A stretch of DNA of 64,000 nt from Bemisia tabaci (taxonomy: Eukaryota > Arthropoda > Insecta > Hemiptera > Aleyrodidae): the NCBI RefSeq assembly GCF_918797505.1, contig NC_092793.1, forward strand, positions 78,613,912 to 78,677,911. The letters run 5' to 3'. Positions 45,259-55,176 of this stretch are shown piece after piece. Within the stretch, counting starts at the first letter, position 1; each line of letters begins with the position of its first letter. Made by a program: the position numbers and the translations under genes. The notes under the pieces are model-generated. The model saw only the letters and a program-made list of their open reading frames with translations. It had not been told where the DNA came from and made no database searches.

Positions 45259-45535
45259 AGATACCTCCACGCTTACAACTTCCTCTCAAAAATGTAGGGT
45301 CTGTTTCACTTTTAACAGAGCTACTCAATTTGGCAACGCTGCCGCGGAGAGGGTTGCATGACCGCGAGACCAGCGTTAGCGCTTTATGGAAATTTTCTAT
45401 TGGACTTGGCGAATATGAAGGCGGAGGCGGAGGGGAGGCATAACTGCTGTCGGCGGGGTGGTCGCCGGGACGCCGCCGCGCCGCGTCGGGACGCCGGAGC
45501 GGTGGCTGGGGACGGCCACTAATCCGCCCTGACAT
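45259..45535 (-). CDS. Candidate first coding region in a GC-rich island
   Basis: On the minus strand an ATG at 45535 in fair context (G at -3) opens a frame beginning MSGRISGRPQPPLRRPDAAR, followed by a Pro/Ser-rich part (SPPPPPSYSPSP). The frame runs on into MITE B, so its true end must be a splice site before that; no strong donor was found. The island (45420..45650) is sharply GC- and CpG-richer than its surroundings. Alternatives are promoter DNA or chance. Confidence 0.22.
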
Positions 45536-45659
45536 TTCAGCCGCGGAAAAAAACACCAGCGTCCTGCGCTCGGACCTGCCGGACCGGACGTCGCGTCGTA
45601 TTCCTCAACCACCGCCCCCGACCCCCCCTTTCCCCGGATTTCCCTGGGTTGAAGGACGC

Positions 45660-47353
45660 GCAAGAGTCCACGCACCAACTTCCAGGAAAATTCCCTCCTC
45701 GATGTAAAGCTTTCACTGCCTTGGCAACTGCCTTACTTTCAGTGTTCCAACCTCGGAGTGGCCAATAAACCATCAGAAAAAAAAGAAAAAACTTCAGGGT
45801 ACAATTTTTATAGCCACCTCGGCTGGCGAGCCTTTTTAGGCGACATCGGAAATTTTTCAGAGGCCGAAATGAGGTTTAGCAAGGATATCGCCGCTCCTCT
45901 GACGCAAGGGTGTACCTCGAATTCCACGCGTGAGTCCAATACGTCCAATAATAACTAATAAAATAATTTTTTCTGACCTTCACCAGCAGCTTCCCGCTGA
46001 TCATGATATTTAATTACCAGTGAATAACGCTCTTGGTCTGAGCGTCATAATTCGTCACCCTTGTGCGGTAAGAACGCATGTTAATTTCAAAGTGAGCCCT
46101 ATTCTACACATAAATCCACGCTTTCTGAGGCTCATACGGAAATCGAGGTACGCCTTTACGTCAGATGAGCGACGAATTATGATCTGCTTACTCATAACAT
46201 CCGCGTTCACTGACTGTTTCAAGTTTAGAGGCCGCAAGTTGCGGAAATACAAACCGTTGCACCCAGAACGCAGACGGCATGGTATGTCCACATGGCCCAT
46301 GATACGGCTCTCAGATACAACGCATTTCATCAGTAGGAATTCCCAATTATACCATCTAAAAGAATTTTAAATCAAAACCCCTTGAAACAACGGTACCCTG
46401 AGCGTTTCGCTGAAATTCAATAGACTCTATGGAGGTTGGAGCTTTGCTACAGCAGAAGACAAGGGTATCGCATTGTTACGAGAGCGGATGGAAAAAAGGA
46501 CGTACACAAATATCAACAAAGCGAAAATACCTTTTTCCGGGCCAGATTATCCACTGACAAAAGCGACAGTCGGAAAACTCTCCACATTTCCTACCGCCAG
46601 GAGCTGGCCGAGCGGGTAGACACGGTATTAACATGCCAGTGCCGGAGTGAGAAAGTACCGTTCTTTAATTAAAATGCAGACCTCATCTTCGCCAACGATG
46701 ATTCAACGAGTAAAAAAAGAGTGAAGAAAAAAATCGACTGTTAGAAATCTGTGGAGTTCGGAAAAAGGCAAAGAAAACAAACAGCGAGTACCACCCTACG
46801 GTCCTCTTAAAGAGTAAAAAATAAAAAATTAGATGAGATAGTGTCCCAAAAGTGTTTGGATAGGTGAGACTACCAGCACAGTTGACAAAAAGCCACGTGA
46901 CCAATATTTCTTCAAAAACATGTTATCTATAAAAGGAACTATGAAATTATTGGTGAGGAAAATTATTAATTTGGGTACAAAATGGATATATTGCAAAATT
47001 TTTACTCGCAAATTGTATTTAAATTAGGAGACATAATCAGAATTTATAGAAAATCAGCAAACTTCCAGACAGAGATCGTACTATTATTTTCTCGTAAAAA
47101 GTTGTATAGCTTGAGCCACTTATGCTACTTAAGAATGAGGTGATGTAGCTTTGTTTAAGGAACGACGATCTGAAGACGAGTGATGACAATCGTCGCGCCA
47201 GGGTTTCGGAGAGAGAAAAAATTGATCATTCAGGGGGTTGAAAGTACAAAAATATGCTGACATAGCTTAAAAGATCGAAGCAGTTTCAGACCACGAATTA
47301 CACTTCTGTTGGTCCGGAGCCAGCTTGCGGTAGCTGCGCCGCTCTCCACTCAC
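45660..47353. other. No gene recognised
   Basis: Frames of 116 codons (46020..46370) and 91 codons antisense overlap one another. No paired splice sites and no repeat seen. Confidence 0.4.
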
Positions 47354-47425
47354 CCTTAACGCCTCCTTTACCCTCTCATCCACCCCTATCTCCAGCAACA
47401 GAACCGCTTGGGAATCCAAGATTCG
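47354..47425 (-). CDS. Candidate small internal coding exon
   Basis: On the minus strand an acceptor-like TTTTCTCTGAATATTGAAG precedes 72 nt that read exactly 24 codons: RILDSQAVLLLEIGVDERVK then EALR, ending at a good donor AGG|GTGAGT (GT at 47353..47352). The peptide is amphipathic. Another minus-strand donor, GTGAGTATC, lies near 47471. The acceptor is the weak point. Confidence 0.28.
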
Positions 47426-47749
47426 CTTCAATATTCAGAGAAAAGGCGCGCAACTGCCTACCTTGATACTCACGATTCTCATGTGTTCAGCAAGACTGAA
47501 GCTGAGTCAAAATTAGCCATACCGTTCGTGCAGAAAATGATATTTTTCAAGAGCAGCGGTCTCGAAATCATACAAAGTGCCACAGAATATTCGTGCGGAT
47601 AGCACCGCTTTATTCCGAAACTAAAAGAGCTCCATCACACGAATTCGATTGATCCGGAAACGATTCACCCCAATTATGTACTCAGAAAACAAGTTCGGTC
47701 ATAAGAATTGTGTTGCAGCGTTCCATGTTGGCTATATTATTCGATAAGT

Positions 47750-47898
47750 ATGGCCGTTCAATTTGCCGAAAATCGCGCTTTGATGCAAGCAGAAATTCTC
47801 GACCTAAAGACAGCTGTGTATGATGTTCCAGATAGACAGTTGTGGAAGCCGAATAAATTTTTGAAGAAGAAAAAAAAAAAAAAAAAAAAAAAAAAAAA
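47750..47898 (+). pseudogene. Possible poly(A) retrocopy fragment
   Basis: ATG at 47750 in good context (A at -3, G at +4) opens MAVQFAENRALMQAEILDLK, which runs without a stop into AATAAA (47852..47857) and, 12 bases later, a run of 29 A (47870..47898). AATAAA closely followed by poly(A) is the mark of a reverse-transcribed message, here apparently cut short inside the reading frame. No clear target duplication was found. A chance A-run remains possible. Confidence 0.35.
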
Positions 47899-48348
47899 CA
47901 AGAGTATAAATCTTTTCATCATGTAAGTAGGGCGCCTCCATAATAGTTCTGACAGTTTCATCGGAGTCTTTCTAATTAAAACAATAGTTTCGTCGAAAAA
48001 TTAAAGCCGTCACTCATAACGAGAACTTACAAGTTATTAAAACATCCCGCACGTTCCGGGGTGGGAAGGGGGAGGGGTAATAATCCAATGTGTCTAATTG
48101 TAAGATGAGACGGGGGAGAAAATACATCAAGTTTTCACTCCATCACACTCGAGCTTCTTTGAGAAACTTGGAGGGTTTGCGGGGCGCGTGTTTATGAGGC
48201 ACTTTCCGTAGTTTCCAGCCAGGACGCGTCGCTTAATCCCGAGGCGACTTGCCGGTTTTTGGTTCTGGTTTTTAACACAACTTAAACCGAGAGAGTCTAT
48301 CCGAGGAATAAAAACTTGACTCGCGTCTTGAGTTCGGTCACATAAACT

Positions 48349-48840
48349 TTAGGAGGCGTAGTATGCTTTGCGATATATCGATTCATCTCCCATTTAAACC
48401 TATGGAAAGGGATCGATAGGCGCAGCGCGGTGGGCGACCAACGAGACACGCGCATAGCCGCCTACAAACCTAACAGAGATACTTCACGCACTGCGCAATG
48501 CGTAAAGTATCCCCGTTAGGTTTGTAGGCGCCTATGCGCGTATCGCGCAATGCGTGAAGTATCCCCGTTAGGTTTGTAGGCGCCTATGCGCGTATCGCGC
48601 AATGCGTGAAGTATCCCCGTTAGGTTTGAAGGCGCAAATGCGCGTACCGCGCTGGCAGCATGCCTCGCGCCGCGCCGTGGCCGCTTCGCTCTAAATCGTA
48701 TGATCTACCATTTACATCTATGGAAAGTGATCGATAGACGGGAAGACGGGGTGTTCGCAACGAGCATCGTAATAATCAATTTTTTACCATAGCTTTGAAT
48801 GGGAAAAAATTTAAAATCGACCATTCACGCCTCGCCACCG
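48349..48840. mobile_element. hAT-like element E, long composite with D array
   Basis: Left end TAGGAGGCGTAGTATGC, then TTTGCGATATATCGATT; right end TCACGCCTCGCCACCG. Between the mirrored CCATTTAAACCTATGG and CCATTTACATCTATGG boxes lie GC-rich flanks and the D module, expanded to three right-hand units. About 490 bp. No clear 8-bp duplication. Confidence 0.6.
48449..48660. repeat. D module with 52-bp tandem expansion
   Basis: One left arm (GCCGCCTACAAACCTAAC, AGATACTTCACGC) faces three right arms, each GCGCAATGCG, then AAGTATCCCCGTTAGGTTTG. GCGCAATGCG starts at 48493, 48545 and 48597, a period of exactly 52 bp. The last unit has TTTGAAGGCG instead of TTTGTAGGCG. Confidence 0.8.
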
Positions 48841-48920
48841 GTATGGAGCATGTTCTATAATACTCGACCTGTGCGATTCACTTTGAAAACCATTGGGAAA
48901 AAAGGTCTAAAAAGTACCTA

Positions 48921-49005
48921 TCTTCCCGAAAATTCGTAATTTCTCTAAGAAAATTTGGCAACGTCTGAAGGCTCTTGCAGCGTTTTTCCTTATCATGACG
49001 GTGCG
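48921..49005. mobile_element. MITE B, right-half fragment
   Basis: AAATTTGGCAACGTCTGAAG, GCTCTTGCAGCG and TTTTTCCTTATC match the right arm of B. The left arm is absent. Confidence 0.45.
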
Positions 49006-49498
49006 ATGCTCATACTTCTACACCCCTCTCACAGGGACAGAGAAAAAACGGAGGTGTTTAAGGAGCCGTAAAGCAACTTAACGGCGTTGTTTATTTTTGG
49101 CCCGGATAAAAGAAGTTGCCCAGGCTCTTTGCAAGGCAGGGTGCAGCATCCTCAAAGTTGAGGATTTTCTAATTTACGACTAACAACTTAGAAGTCGTAA
49201 CACGGTAATTAGAGAGGGCGGTCACGTTCTTCGCTCCGCGGGATCCCCTCCCTGCCCCTTCTCCCCCTCAATAAAAAAAAAGAAACCATCAACAGGAGAA
49301 ACGGTGAGAACAATGAAACGACACTGTCACACTCAGGAACTTGGACTCGGCGAGCTTAAACGCTCAAAATAGATTCAGCAGTTGATGTCGCTTTTGTGAC
49401 ACTTCGAGTTAAGTCAGTTTCGGGTGAAGTTTTTGCCACGCAAATTTTTCGGGGCGACTCGCGCTGAAAGTAATCCAATTTGAAATGTGCAGCAATAC

Positions 49499-49746
49499 TG
49501 CCTAACTAGGGAAAAACGCCGTATGAGCATTCGAGTGTTACCAAATTTCTTCTAAAAATAACCATTTTTGAATAAAGTTATGAATATTTTTCCTTTGAAT
49601 TTTCAGACTTTTTCGATCGAATTTCAAACTTAATCTTCCAAAAGATTGGAGAAGAAATATTCACAAATTATCTTGAAAATTCGTTGTTTTTGAAGGAAAT
49701 TTGGCAACGCCTGATGGCTCATAGGACGTTATTCCTTTTGGCACGG
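49499..49746. mobile_element. Foldback MITE B, copy 4
   Basis: CTAGGGAAAAACGCCGTATG at the left and AATTTGGCAACGCCTGATGG, then TTCCTTTTGGCACGG, at the right. The left tip is degraded. Confidence 0.7.
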
Positions 49747-49944
49747 CATAATAGTAGCTCTAGCGTCGTATTAAATACGATACGTGGCCCGCGGGTTGTA
49801 TGCAGCCGGTACATACGAACTTTAGATAGAGGTATATAGAGACATTATAAAAAATGAGTCGAACATCAAATTGGGAAAAAAGGACTATAATCGAGTGTCA
49901 AAATGGCCGAAGATGGGTGAGAAGTATGCGGGCCTCGTTTCTTA

Positions 49945-50123
49945 CACTAGAAGAAAAAATACTCTTGATACAATCGGATTTTTGCTTAAATCAAGAACCA
50001 AGCCTTTTAATTTGAGCGGATTTCCTTTTGATTTAAGCTTGAATCTGATTGAATCAAGAGTATTTTTTATTGTCAATGTTTTCAAGAGTCTGGACTCTAG
50101 ATCCAATGTGTTTTTTTCCAGTG
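49945..50123. mobile_element. Palindromic MITE A, deleted copy
   Basis: CACTAGAAGAAAAAATACTC joins the left tip directly to the inner arm, so about 50 bp of the left arm is missing, while the right arm is complete to TTTTTCCAGTG. TTA precedes and TAA follows the element. Confidence 0.75.
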
Positions 50124-50422
50124 TAACATTTCTCCCGAATCTGATTGAAACCTCATTAGAAGTAAAGAGCGGATCATTGCGAGTTGACGCCTCGTGGAAT
50201 CGCGCCTTCAATGTTACAGACGCACCACGGACATCCATCAAGCACGAATAGTTGTATCTCTGCGCCGTCGTCAACGCGCGTACGTTCCTTTGCTCATCTC
50301 CATGTTGCGTTGGTTCTGTTTGTCTCATTTTTGTGACGCCTGTCTGCACAACCGCGGACATTAATGCAAGAGACAGTGTTTAATCTAAACAAAGGCGGGT
50401 GGTCTCAACTGTATATATAAAT

Positions 50423-50602
50423 AATCGGCCTGCTGGAAACTTCAACTAGAGCAAAAAGAATTATTGTTTTTTAAAGAAATTTTCAAACCTTGCGCACTAG
50501 GATGATTGGGACTTTCCCGATGCGTTCATCGAGATTTCTGAGCCATTTTGTGGAAGAATTAACTCCTTTTTGCTCCAGTTGAAGTTTTGCAACAGGCCCG
50601 TT
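50423..50602. mobile_element. Foldback element F, internally deleted copy
   Basis: AATCGGCCTGCTGGAAACTT at the left and AAGTTTTGCAACAGGCCCGTT at the right with only about 130 bp between. Both arms are shortened and the centre is lost, giving a 180-bp derivative. Confidence 0.7.
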
Positions 50603-51185
50603 ACCAACGTACCCATACTCAAATCGGAATCAGAGTTTAAAGGCGCAAAGTTGTGGTTTATTTTTCTGAGCTGACGCTAAAGATTCACCTTGATCACTGA
50701 GGCTGGCACCCACTAGACCAAACTTCAGTAACGAGTATGCATCTGATGGTGTAGGTGAAGGATGCGGTAAAGTGGGGATATGTGGTGTAAAAGCGGGAGC
50801 GTTGCGACAAACACGGGAAAGAAGCTTGTTCACGTTGGCGCGATTGACGGCGTGCGCCGGGATCCCCGTCGTAAACGAAAGGAATAAAAGCCCCGGAGCC
50901 AGGGCGTAAAATTACGAGAATAATGAAATTTTGGTAGCATCTTCGGAAACTATTACCGCCAACGAGAATCGCGGAGGGAACGATCGTGTCGTTAAGTTGG
51001 ATCATACTAAAGTGTGAATAGATTTCTACCCCTCCCCTTTCGAATCCCTGTCGCTCCCATGTTCCACTATTTCCGGCTACACCTCTCCAGGGTCGAGGAT
51101 ACAACTGTAATTACGTCATTCCCCAACTGCAGGATCTCCACCGATTCGCCACTGTTGCCACCTCATGCGGCCAGGATCAGAGATA
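50603..51185. other. No gene recognised
   Basis: Opposing frames (50694..51104 minus, 51014..51379 plus) overlap and neither has splice support. Confidence 0.35.
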
Positions 51186-51795
51186 AGAGACCCTCCACTC
51201 GTATCGCGGCTATAGGTCTCGATAGACGATCAAATTCCCGAACCAATTCCGATCAAAGTGGCATCAAAATGTCGGGAGTCATTAGTCTTAAACTAATTAA
51301 TTTGCTTCATTTTAAAATGAAAACTTGGCAGAAATGTTTCCTGTGGCAGGAAATGATGAATGGTGGCACTCCGTTCTGATCTTACTTTGAACAAGAAAGT
51401 GCGGCCCGTCAAAATTTGATGGTAGATGGTGACCACCAGTAATCAGCATGTCTACTTTGATCGGAATTGGTTCGAAATTTGATTGTCTATGCAGGGCTTA
51501 TGGTGGAAGTTTTTACTTTCGAGACTTCAACATTAAACTGTTGACTAACCTACATGGTTGATGTTCAACAACGTGTTGGCAGTATCGTTTTGCGAACAAG
51601 CCGAAAATGGCCGAAGTTTGGGAAACTTGTTTGTCTCATGACGTCACCCGAAGCTCATCATCCACCATGTAGGTAGGTCAACACCCGAAAAAAGAGTGAT
51701 GACCGTCGCTCCCTTGTAGTCGTCCATAAGGAAATGTTGAACGTCCGAAAGTAAAAGCTTCCACCTGGCGCCAAGAAGCCAGGGAAGGGTCTCTT
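51186..51795. mobile_element. Foldback element P, copy 2, with nested Q
   Basis: AGAGACCCTCCACTCG at the left and AAGGGTCTCTT at the right. Inner marks GTTGACTAACCTACATGG and GTAGGTAGGTCAACACC pair. Element Q (51222..51490) interrupts the left arm. Confidence 0.65.
51222..51490. mobile_element. Foldback element Q
   Basis: ATAGACGATCAAATTCCCGA, ACCAATTCCGATCAAAGT at the left; ACTTTGATCGGAATTGGTTC, AAATTTGATTGTCTAT at the right. 269 bp. Present once, inside P; the P copy at 44139 lacks it. Confidence 0.75.
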
Positions 51796-51871
51796 GTCTC
51801 TGGACAGAATCCTTGGATCAATCTACAAAAGCGATGGCTGAGGAAAAATACCGCCTAACTAACATTTCGTT

Positions 51872-52113
51872 GTTTCCTGGACGAAAAATCATAACTCCAG
51901 TCCACGGTTGCAAAATTGGCCCGAACGATTCGATTTTTCACGAGAGTATACCAGTGAAATTTCTGTACAAAATTTGTCTGATTTTTGCATGAGACCAGGA
52001 CAAAATTGGGGACATTTGAAATTAGAAATGCCCAAGATTCTCCGGGTAAAAATGCAATTTTCGGGAAAATTTGGCAACTCTGAAACATAGTTACATTCTT
52101 TCGTGAGGGAAAC
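51872..52113. mobile_element. Foldback element C, copy 1
   Basis: GTTTCCTGGACGAAAAATCA, TAACTCCAGTCCACGGTTGC at the left; ATTTGGCAACTCTGAAAC, AGTTACATTCTTTCGTGAGG at the right. Related copies are at 54470 and 57647. Confidence 0.6.
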
Positions 52114-52259
52114 TACGAATTCTGGCGGGAATGGGGAGGTCACTTCGCCGCATTCTACAGTATAGAATACGCAAGCAGATGGGAGACCCCAGGTCAAAAG
52201 ACCACAGTCTGTTAGACTGGGGTCCAATGACAACATCAAGTCTTTTACGCTGCTGCACT

Positions 52260-52507
52260 GCCGTGCTAAGGAAAACGCCGTATGAGCTTTGTGACATTGC
52301 CAAATTTTCTTTGACAAATCACGAATTTTCGGGAAAATTTGTAAATATTTATCTTCAGATTTTTCAGAGAATTAAGGTTCGTAATTTAATTTAAAGTATC
52401 TGAAAATCTCAAAGAAGAATATTCATCACTTCCTACGAAAATTAATCTTTTCCGAGAGGAAATTTGGCAACATCCAAATGTTCATACGGCGTTTTCCCGT
52501 AGCACGG
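52260..52507. mobile_element. Foldback MITE B, copy 5
   Basis: GCCGTGCTAAGGAAAACGCC at the left and GGCGTTTTCCCGTAGCACGG at the right, with ATTGCCAAATTTTC and GAGGAAATTTGGCAAC inner arms. Confidence 0.8.
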
Positions 52508-53099
52508 AGGTGTAGTGCAGACGCGCTTTTTCAAAACTCTCTGTGCGGATGGAATCATTCTACTCCGTCCAATTACACCTCGAAAGCTTGATCTCGGTTT
52601 TTCGTCCGATCTGTCGTTCTCCTCTCGGTTTCGTGGCGTGTTCACCAATTTTCGCCAATTTGACTCGGTCTCCTTCTCACGCCGTTCCCGCTGAGTAATT
52701 TCCGTCCATTTACGCGGATTGGCCCGGGCTTCGGAGAGCGGGAAGCTAATGTCTCTATTTGTACCTGATAATCAAGAACCGACCGCTTACTACTGCCAGA
52801 GCAGTGGCCATTCACGGAAAAACTCTTCCCTCTCTCGAAACGATTTTGCGAGTGAAATGTCATTATCCACTCAAATACTGCAACACCGTTCGCCACCGTC
52901 TGACGGAAAATCTTATGGATACGCATTGCATTTCTCCGTCTTTTTATTTCTAACGGCCGTTAGAAAGGAAGCAATTCCCCGGAAGGTACAGATTGGCGAG
53001 AAAATGAAGTGAAAGTAGAAATAAGCTTGAATAACAGCATTTAACAGCCTTGAAAACGAATAAATAACCTCATAACCTCTCTTCTCTCCTCTTTCGGAA
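52508..53099. other. No gene recognised; moderately GC-rich
   Basis: Several overlapping frames of 60-97 codons occur on both strands. No acceptor and donor pair was found. Confidence 0.35.
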
Positions 53100-53218
53100 T
53101 TTTCTTGCAAAATACCAGCAAAAAATTCTGATTAACCATTTTGTTGATCATTTTTTTTGCTCTTCCCTTTAAGAATTCTTTTACAAATTACCAGCAAAAA
53201 ATTCTGATTAACCATTTT
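53100..53218 (+). repeat. Direct repeat, 76-bp period
   Basis: ACCAGCAAAAAATTCTGATT followed by AACCATTTTG occurs at 53114 and again at 53190, with related flanks (GAATTTTCTTGC and GAATTCTTTTAC). The 29-bp core is identical. Confidence 0.85.
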
Positions 53219-53609
53219 GAGATCTCATTTTTGTTTTTATTTACTTTCATTTTTATTCCAAGAGAGTTTGCTCCATGAAATTGCACTGAAAATCACGGAA
53301 AATGATTTGTTTGGAGGGGAAAATTTTACAGTATGGGAAAAGGGGTTCGCAGACCACTGATGCAATGAGTCTAGAATTAAGTAACCTCTATAGTACCTTT
53401 ATGGGGAGAGTGCGGACATATCGAAATATGGAGCTCTTGGAGCCCAAAAGGGAAGCCAATCGTCTAACGCGAAAAACACTCATAAAATGCGTTGCGAATC
53501 TACAGATTCTAATATCAAACAAAGATGGCCAAAAATGCTCATAAAAAGGAGCGTCCCTCCGCAAAAATGAGTTTTACAGGAAGACTAACTCATATACATG
53601 CTATACAGA

Positions 53610-53770
53610 CATTGGCGGATCCAGCAAATTGGCAACAATGTTTTTTGCATTTAAACCTATGGAAATGTATCGACTCTTGGAGGGGCTAGGTGCTCCGACA
53701 AGAATCGATCAAATAACACAGGTTTAAATGGAGGAAACCCGATGTTGCCAAATTAATGAATCCCCTTCTG
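53610..53770. mobile_element. hAT-like MITE H, copy 3
   Basis: CATTGGCGGATCCAGC at the left and GAATCCCCTTCTG at the right. TATACAGA (53602..53609) and TTTACAGA (53771..53778) agree at 7 of 8 positions, an 8-bp target duplication. Interior TTTAAACCTATGG and CAGGTTTAAATGG boxes pair. Confidence 0.75.
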
Positions 53771-54083
53771 TTTACAGACGACGGATCCTAACAGTTATAA
53801 TAGTAAATCATTCTGGCTAATTGGAATTCATGAGTTGGCTGCCCTTTTGGGCCCTAAAAGCTCCATGACCTAACCTCGAAATTACCGACCAGTCCATGCT
53901 CTCTCTATATGGGCACTTAAATGACTTCCAAGTACCTTGAATAGGACGCCTTTCATCATAGCCGCGAGTGATTGTTCTCGTACAGGAAAAAAAAAACCAC
54001 GGAATCAACTTGACATCAGAGCAAAGTTTGTTTGTGACTACGCTCTGCTAAAGCTGCACTCGGTCTCTCATTATGAAGCTTTG

Positions 54084-54259
54084 ATGATGTCCGTCCGGCT
54101 CAGGCGTGAGCCTGGGTCCTCCGCCCTCCTCCCCCCCCCCCCTTGTCCCACGACTCCTTCTTCCGGTCCCCGCGCACTAATATTTGTGATGCTCAAATTT
54201 CAAAAGCCGCCTGGCCCGCGGAAAGTTTTTCTGCGTCCGGCCTTGTTTCCGCCGCGCGG
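54084..54259 (+). CDS. Candidate first coding exon in a GC-rich island
   Basis: Two consecutive ATG codons (54084 and 54087) open a frame beginning MMSVRLRREPGSSALLPPPP and ending PRKVFLRPALFPPR at a donor CGCGG|GTGAGC (GT at 54260). The next in-frame stop lies within the donor. The sequence becomes GC- and CpG-rich toward the donor, including 12 C in a row (54131..54142). No domain is recognised, and low-complexity proline content weakens the case. Confidence 0.27.
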
Positions 54260-54518
54260 GTGAGCCGCGGAAAATACGACCGCACGCGTCCGACATGAAT
54301 TAAAAGCTCGCGAACACGTTCGACACCATGCTTTTGGCCTTGATACCGCGACTAACGTCCAAAATTGTCGACAGCCAAGTCCGAAATCGGAATCAAATTA
54401 TATAGCTGCGTTTATTTTTTCGAGTCTCCATGCTGATGAAATAAGGGGAGGAGAAGGCCACATTTTGTCGTTTTTTCTCACGAAAGAACGTAACTCCATT
54501 CAAATGTTGCCAAATCCT

Positions 54519-54775
54519 CCTGGGGCGACCAGCGCGATACGCGCATTGGCGCCTACAAACCTAACGGGGATACTTCACGCATTGCGCAATGCGTGAAGTA
54601 TCCCTGTTGGGTTTGTAGGCGCCAATGCGCGTATCGTGCTGGTAGCACGCTCGCGCCGCGCCGAGGCCGCTTCGCTCTATGTCGTATGATCTACCATTTG
54701 AACCTATGGAAAAGGATCGATAAACAGGGTGTGCGCAACGCACACCTGCACTATCGATTTCCTCCCGCGCAAATC
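54519..54775. mobile_element. E-type element with D palindrome, truncated
   Basis: Contains the D palindrome, then GCCGCTTCGCTCT, CTACCATTTGAACCTATGG, GTGTGCGCAACGCACACC and CTATCGATTT, matching 59411..59726 until its right end, which is missing. Both outer tips are lost or changed. Confidence 0.55.
54531..54640. repeat. D palindromic module
   Basis: Near-perfect 110-bp inverted repeat from AGCGCGATACGCGCATTGG to CCAATGCGCGTATCGTGCT, centre GCATTGCGCAATGC. Arms longer than those in Y. Confidence 0.85.
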
Positions 54776-55061
54776 GAATTTTCACAGGAAGAGTCCAGGG
54801 CTGTCCCTGTTTTTTTGATTCTCTGTCTTCCATGCGAAAATCAGAATAAATTTGAACAAAAATTGAACAGCCACATTCTCGTACTTAAAAACTTGAATTA
54901 TATGAAACAGTTTTGCAACCTTGGGATTAAGTTACGTTCCTCCGTCCGGGAAATTAAGATTTCAGCTCAGGTTGTGCTTGTGGTGGAAAAGGACCTGAGA
55001 TTCATCCAAGCACGGTTGAGTATTTTTAAGATGGTCGGCATCGATGAAGAATACATCAAGA

Positions 55062-55176
55062 GGTCCAGTTACACCATCAAATTGAGCCATCAAATTGGGC
55101 CTCTCATTGGTCGCATTCTGAATTCAACCAATGAGAGGCCCAATTTGATGGCTCAATTTGATCGTGTAACTGGACC
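55062..55176. repeat. 115-bp hairpin
   Basis: GGTCCAGTTACACCATCAAA, GGGCCTCTCATTGGT at the left pairs with ACCAATGAGAGGCCC and GTGTAACTGGACC at the right around GCATTCTGAATTCA. The left arm contains an extra short repeat of CATCAAATTG. Single copy in the window. Confidence 0.85.

Larger units (their letters stand above)
54470..54953. mobile_element. Foldback element C, copy split by E/D
   Basis: The left arm TTCTCACGAAAGAACGTAAC, ATGTTGCCAAATCC ends abruptly at about 54518; the right arm GTTTTGCAACC, AGTTACGTTCCTCCGTCCGG is at 54905..54953. The E/D sequence between them is foreign to C. The 247-codon frame at 54593..55336 runs through these parts and is not a gene. Confidence 0.55.

Noticed and set aside
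48493..48648. CRISPR-like tandem array
   Set aside because: The 52-bp units are contiguous with no unique spacers and are part of an expanded palindrome in eukaryotic DNA.
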